Shown: positions 28,101 to 33,633 of the stretch, in pieces
Layout of the letters: each line of letters begins with the position of its first letter
Position numbering within the stretch: the stretch's first letter is position 1
Assembly: GCF_000006405.1 (NCBI RefSeq)
Contig: NW_003206160.1
Span: 147,345-180,977, forward strand
Source: Perkinsus marinus ATCC 50983
Lineage: Eukaryota; Perkinsozoa; Perkinsida; Perkinsidae
Direction: 5' to 3'
DNA: 33,633 nucleotides
Made by a program: the position numbers and the translations under genes
The notes under the pieces: generated by a model
Seen by the model: the letters and a program-made list of their open reading frames with translations, nothing else
What the model was told of the DNA's origin: nothing
Database searches by the model: none

Positions 28101-29603
28101 TCCGAGTGGCTCTGGAGTCAAGTATTAACGCCTGTGACGCCGCTGTTGACGAGGCCAATACTAAGTTGGTCGGAGATGCGGTCCTGCAGGATTGGGCCAA
28201 GGGTGTCATGGCTGAGACCACCGACTCGTTCACCAAGAAATGCACTAGAGAGTAGGCGGAGCGTAGCAGGAATATTTGCGGCGGCATATTCCGGTGGTGG
28301 TTCCTCGGGCAAGGGCTGATTAGGTATCCTTGGATTGCCTCCCAGCCTGAGTTCCGTTCGAATAAGGCTCTGTTGATACAGGAGGTTAAGGATCGTATCG
28401 ATACTTGCACATCTAGACATGCAGTACGGCTCGCTGAGCACTTGAGGCAGGAGGTAGTTTAGAGGGAAGGTTCACCGTAATGGCTTGGGCTTCTATGGAC
28501 CGTCTGATCTTCCATATGAATGCCTATCGAATCGATGATGATTGCTGTTACAATGCATGCTGAGCTTGAATTGTCTGGAAATTCCAGACTGGGATGGCTG
28601 AAGCAGTGATATCCTGGCTCGGGCGTAGTAGAGAGTTAATGTGGGCCTTCTGCCGTCATATTATTCCGAGTTCATTTGCTACTGTATCGCATCGCCGTCC
28701 TATTTGTTGTTCCTAGGTAGAGATTTTGATGGGAGAATACAGAGCTGAGAAGAGGAAGCTCGAGATGACTGCCTTGCCGGCTGATGAGGCTGTTCTTAGA
28801 AGGGAGCACACGGCTATCACTCAGGATGTGTTGGACAGATTCGACAGTGATGAGGAAACGTAGTTTATAGGCTGGCGGCTCTGCACGGAGTTGTTTGTAT
28901 TCGTTTGTAGGGTCGCCGACTCTGCCGCATATAAGGACTTCCGTTCGCAGTTGGACCGCAACATGGGGGCTGAGTGGGACAGGTTGCGGAAGAAGAACAT
29001 CGAGCTGTGGAAGGTTCATTCGGATGATGCCACGGCATGTGCTTTGGAAATGAACCAGAAGTAGATAGAACTTTTCGTTTGTAAGTTGTTCATCGTGGTG
29101 GTGCTGTTAGATACATTAAGGAGTCCTGTCCCCAAGGGTGGATGTGTCTGTTCATGTTGTGGCCGAGCGCTCACGCTGCGCGAGTCAAGTCGAACTTGGA
29201 CGAGTGTTTCGACACCAAGGTGGGCGATCTTCGGGCTGTTGTTCTAGTTGGAGCTAGCCATTCAGGCAAGTGTGAAGATGCCAATATCGATGCGACAGGC
29301 GGTGTTCGATAGCTGGTATGAAAAGGAGTTGGGGAAAGAGGCCGCTGAGGTGAGTGGTTCCTGCTGGGAGGCTGTGGCACTATTCACTGACTCGTTGAGA
29401 TATGTCAGTGTAGCTACTTGTGTTGCAGTGGTTGTTCTGCATCAGGTGAGGCAAAATCTGATGGTATTCCTCTTCACGCTGACTCTGCCTGTGGTTTGGA
29501 TAAGTTGGTTGAGCACGCGCTCTCGGTGATTATCATTATGATGGACAATAGTAGAATAGTGCCAATGAAACGTAGAAGAAGGCTCTACTATATTAGCGAA
29601 TAA
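25113..29603 (+). CDS. Guanylate-binding-protein-like large GTPase with signal peptide, about 24 exons
   Basis: Dynamin-superfamily GTPase of the GBP/atlastin group. The first exon from ATG 25113 encodes a clear signal peptide (MSHWKLLRLLLVVSLVVG); CTTCTCAG lies 20 nt upstream. Exons after the first: about 25348-25470, then 25520-25661, 25716-25828, 25877-25985, 26032-26182, 26229-26327, 26371-26411, 26599-26710, 26758-26842, 26938-27052, 27165-27237, 27279-27411, 27463-27527, 27573-27666, 27709-27771, 27821-28032, 28075-28251, 28324-28453, 28717-28859, 28911-29060, 29111-29219 and 29266-29349. All keep frame. The P-loop is GPYHSGKSFLLN; TLGIWM is G2, LMDSEGF is G3, and VYNTVKVIDQQAVNLL is the conserved helix. 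The G4 position reads WVVEDF where the family has RD. A long helical domain follows. The C-terminus is ambiguous: a continuous frame to 29529 has a hydrophobic hairpin; splicing at 29350 gives a basic tail to 29603. The join of exons 1 and 2 is uncertain. Total about 900 aa. Confidence 0.75.
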
Positions 29604-29753
29604 TAATGTGCAACATTCACTGACTTCTGTGTGGCCGACGCTGACGGTAGAAATTATCCGTAGAGTTTCCAGCTAAAACTGGTGTCGTGTGGAGCCATTC
29701 GGCGGCAGACCTCACTGGGACCGTTTTGTAGGTTATGTTTCACTGAACTCTAA

Positions 29754-30776
29754 ATGAGAGGATATAGGCGCATCGTATTGTTTTTTGTGATGGAGGAGTT
29801 GGTATGCGCGGAGAAGCATGAGGATGGTCGTGGTGCGGTCTCCCGAAATCACGGTGATGAACTATCAGCGGATGAGGCCTCAGAGCTCATTGGTGCTCCA
29901 TTTGACGTCGATTTCGGCCGAGGGATGGATATTGGTATGATTCTTCCGATGGGTGAGTTCTCACTTATCCCTATGAACGAACTTTACGATGCAATCGATG
30001 ATGTCCATGAGTTGGCTGGCAGGGACAACGCGGTGATTGCTCGAGCGCAGCAGCCGAAGCGGCTCCGACATGGGATGGTCCCTGTGGGCAACGTTCTCAA
30101 CGGACTACTCGGGCAAATGTTGAGTCAGATGATGACCGGCTCGTTGGGGGGGATAGAAGGGGAGTCCACCTTTAGCATGAATACGACGGCCAGCGAGGTT
30201 GTTATTGCTGGGCAACTCCCGAAGCAGACTCTACGGAGTGAACTCGGAGAAGAGGATAACGGTATCACCGTGAAGCAAATTGGTAGGGGTATCGCACTAC
30301 AAGTGAGGAAGACTGATGGCCCGTTGGTGACGGAGATCCAAAGATATTATCCGATGTCGGAGGACTGTTTGCTGGAAGAGACGAAGGTTGTCTATGACCA
30401 GAAAAGTGGCAAGCTCCGAGTGACTGTTCCCCGGAACTCGGACATGTCTGCTACTGATGGTGGCACAGTAAGCAATCCTGAGGCGCATTCGGAGGAGATC
30501 AAACGGCAGCTCGATGAGGAGGCACAGAGAGATGGTGTCAAGGTCCGCTTTGGTGATGATGATACTCTCACTGTCATCGTGCCGACCTCACTCGGTCGAA
30601 TGGCTAGGTTTAATGGGAGCCGCATCGAGTTGGAAAGTGGCCGAGTTGTGACGATACCTGTGGAGGTCAATATGCTACTGGATGAGTATGAGACTGATGA
30701 ACTCGATGCGAGAGAGCATACATTCAGAAGCTCCGAGGTATCGAGGAAAATACCGATAACCAATGATGAGCTCTAG
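29754..30776 (+). CDS. Possible alpha-crystallin/Hsp20-like protein, 340 aa
   Basis: Intronless frame; the family is inferred only from pattern. Residues about 138-228 follow the alpha-crystallin layout: F-x-M then a strand (ASEVVIAGQLPKQTL), a second block (GITVKQIGRGIALQV), a YYPMSEDCLLEETKVVYD segment and the ending SGKLRVTVPR, comparable to the G-x-L-x-V-x-V-P of small heat-shock proteins. The N-terminus has a short hydrophobic run (RIVLFFVMEELVCA) that could be a weak signal peptide, which would place it in the ER or outside the cell. Residues 30-135 and 230-340 are acidic and unassigned. The ATG at 29754 follows a TTTTGTAG acceptor (29725-29731). Same strand as the GBP-like gene, 150 bp downstream. 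Confidence 0.55.
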   Translation: MRGYRRIVLFFVMEELVCAEKHEDGRGAVSRNHGDELSADEASELIGAPFDVDFGRGMDIGMILPMGEFSLIPMNELYDAIDDVHELAGRDNAVIARAQQPKRLRHGMVPVGNVLNGLLGQMLSQMMTGSLGGIEGESTFSMNTTASEVVIAGQLPKQTLRSELGEEDNGITVKQIGRGIALQVRKTDGPLVTEIQRYYPMSEDCLLEETKVVYDQKSGKLRVTVPRNSDMSATDGGTVSNPEAHSEEIKRQLDEEAQRDGVKVRFGDDDTLTVIVPTSLGRMARFNGSRIELESGRVVTIPVEVNMLLDEYETDELDAREHTFRSSEVSRKIPITNDEL

Positions 30777-31547
30777 GAAGGATATTTTACATTGTCTAAG
30801 TTTGTTCTGTGAAGTGCGGTGTTGTATATAGAACTAGTGTGTTGAGTCGAGTCGAGGGTTGCAGAGACCGATGAGCAAACAAATAGACATGGAATGACGC
30901 GCATTTCCTGGTTCTTGCTGACTGCTGCCGATCGCATGACAGTTATACACAGGATGGCTGTCGATGCTGGTGAGGCTAGCGATTCTTTCCGGATGCATCG
31001 TAATTCGATGGTCTAAGTTCATCGTAAACACTCCCGTTCAGACTAGCGTCAATTTACGCGAGTCGCAGAGGGGTACGTGTTATGACGTGACTCCCTGTCG
31101 GCAGATAAACGTTGGGTAATTGCATCGTGGTATAGCTCTATGGAGTCATTATTTTAATCTCGCTAGGTTGTGAACTATGCAGACAATGATGCACTATATA
31201 AAGTGACACGCATTAATGACGAAGAGTGTCGTACGTCCCAGAGTGTCGAATTCCGTTTCCTATCGAGACGCGAATACCTCACCTATTCATTCCTTACATA
31301 CTACAAAACTCAAAACCCGACAAGTATGAACTTTCTCATCAATCGTTACACAGCTGGCGCACCAGCAGAGGTGACAGAAGTTACCGCGGAGAAGCAAAGA
31401 GATCGATAAACCTCATACTAATACCGACTTATAACTGACACATCCAACCTGTAGACCCTGGAAGCCCAAGAACAAGTCGGGGCTCCAGCACTTACGTCTA
31501 CAATGGTGCAACCAGAGGATCAGAATGATGGAGAGCACGGAAGGTAA
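30777..31547. other. Convergent intergenic region
   Basis: A 771-bp spacer between the end of the Hsp20-like gene (+) and the end of beta-tubulin (-). Short plus-strand frames (31170-31438) show no family resemblance. Nothing else was recognised. Confidence 0.5.
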
Positions 31548-32954
<1,407 letters not shown>

Positions 32955-33073
32955 TCAGTTAAACTCAACAGACTGGAGTGTTCGCAAAATCATACCGGAT
33001 GCTTCCATGATGGAGTTGCTATTGCAGTGACTCTCCACATACCGATACAATAGTTGCTTAGTATTAAATGCAC

Positions 33074-33633
<560 letters not shown>

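Overview
The window looks like nuclear DNA of an alveolate protist, most likely a perkinsid (Perkinsus or a close relative). Four things point there. The elongation factor is the EFL type and not canonical EF-1alpha. Genes lie close together on both strands. Most genes are cut by many short GT-AG introns, mainly 40-70 bp. An AG preceded by pyrimidines often sits just upstream of the start codon, as expected for spliced-leader trans-splicing. The organism is inferred from gene content; no search was run.

Layout, left to right. Positions 1-2805 (-) hold a DNA topoisomerase III (beta-type) gene that I resolve into 15 exons, with its C-terminal third outside the window. A GTA trinucleotide repeat begins at one of its splice donors. 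Positions 2989-3366 (-) are a two-exon Sec61 beta subunit gene with no single long ORF. Positions 3718-6804 (-) are a single-exon ankyrin-HECT ubiquitin ligase, and a 111-bp piece of it recurs at 8294-8404. Positions 7029-8067 (-) hold a small, intron-rich Cys/His-containing protein that I do not recognise. Positions 8663-11365 (+) are a 900-residue unrecognised protein. Positions 11507-14296 (+) are a 13-exon, serine-rich, largely disordered protein.

Positions 14804-16216 and 21808-23220 (both -) are two almost identical EFL genes. Between them, at 16413-20368, lies a complete-looking but decayed Mutator-like DNA transposon (MULE). It has 9-bp target-site duplications, inverted termini with repeated GAGCGC motifs, a FLYWCH-like zinc finger, MULE transposase core fragments and a Ulp1/C48-type cysteine peptidase domain. 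A 100-N assembly gap cuts the peptidase region.

Positions 25113-29603 (+) hold an intron-rich guanylate-binding-protein-like large GTPase with a predicted signal peptide. A possible alpha-crystallin/Hsp20-like protein follows at 29754-30776 (+). The right end carries head-to-tail tubulin genes on the minus strand: beta-tubulin (31548-32894) and the C-terminal part of alpha-tubulin (33074 to the window end).

The genes are mostly housekeeping (translation elongation, ER translocation, cytoskeleton, topology, ubiquitin) and form no obvious joint pathway. The most novel piece is the Ulp1-bearing MULE lying between the tandem EFL copies. Exon models were built by hand from reading frame, family similarity and splice-site phase. 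Internal exons are well supported where phase and homology agree; first and last exons are less certain.
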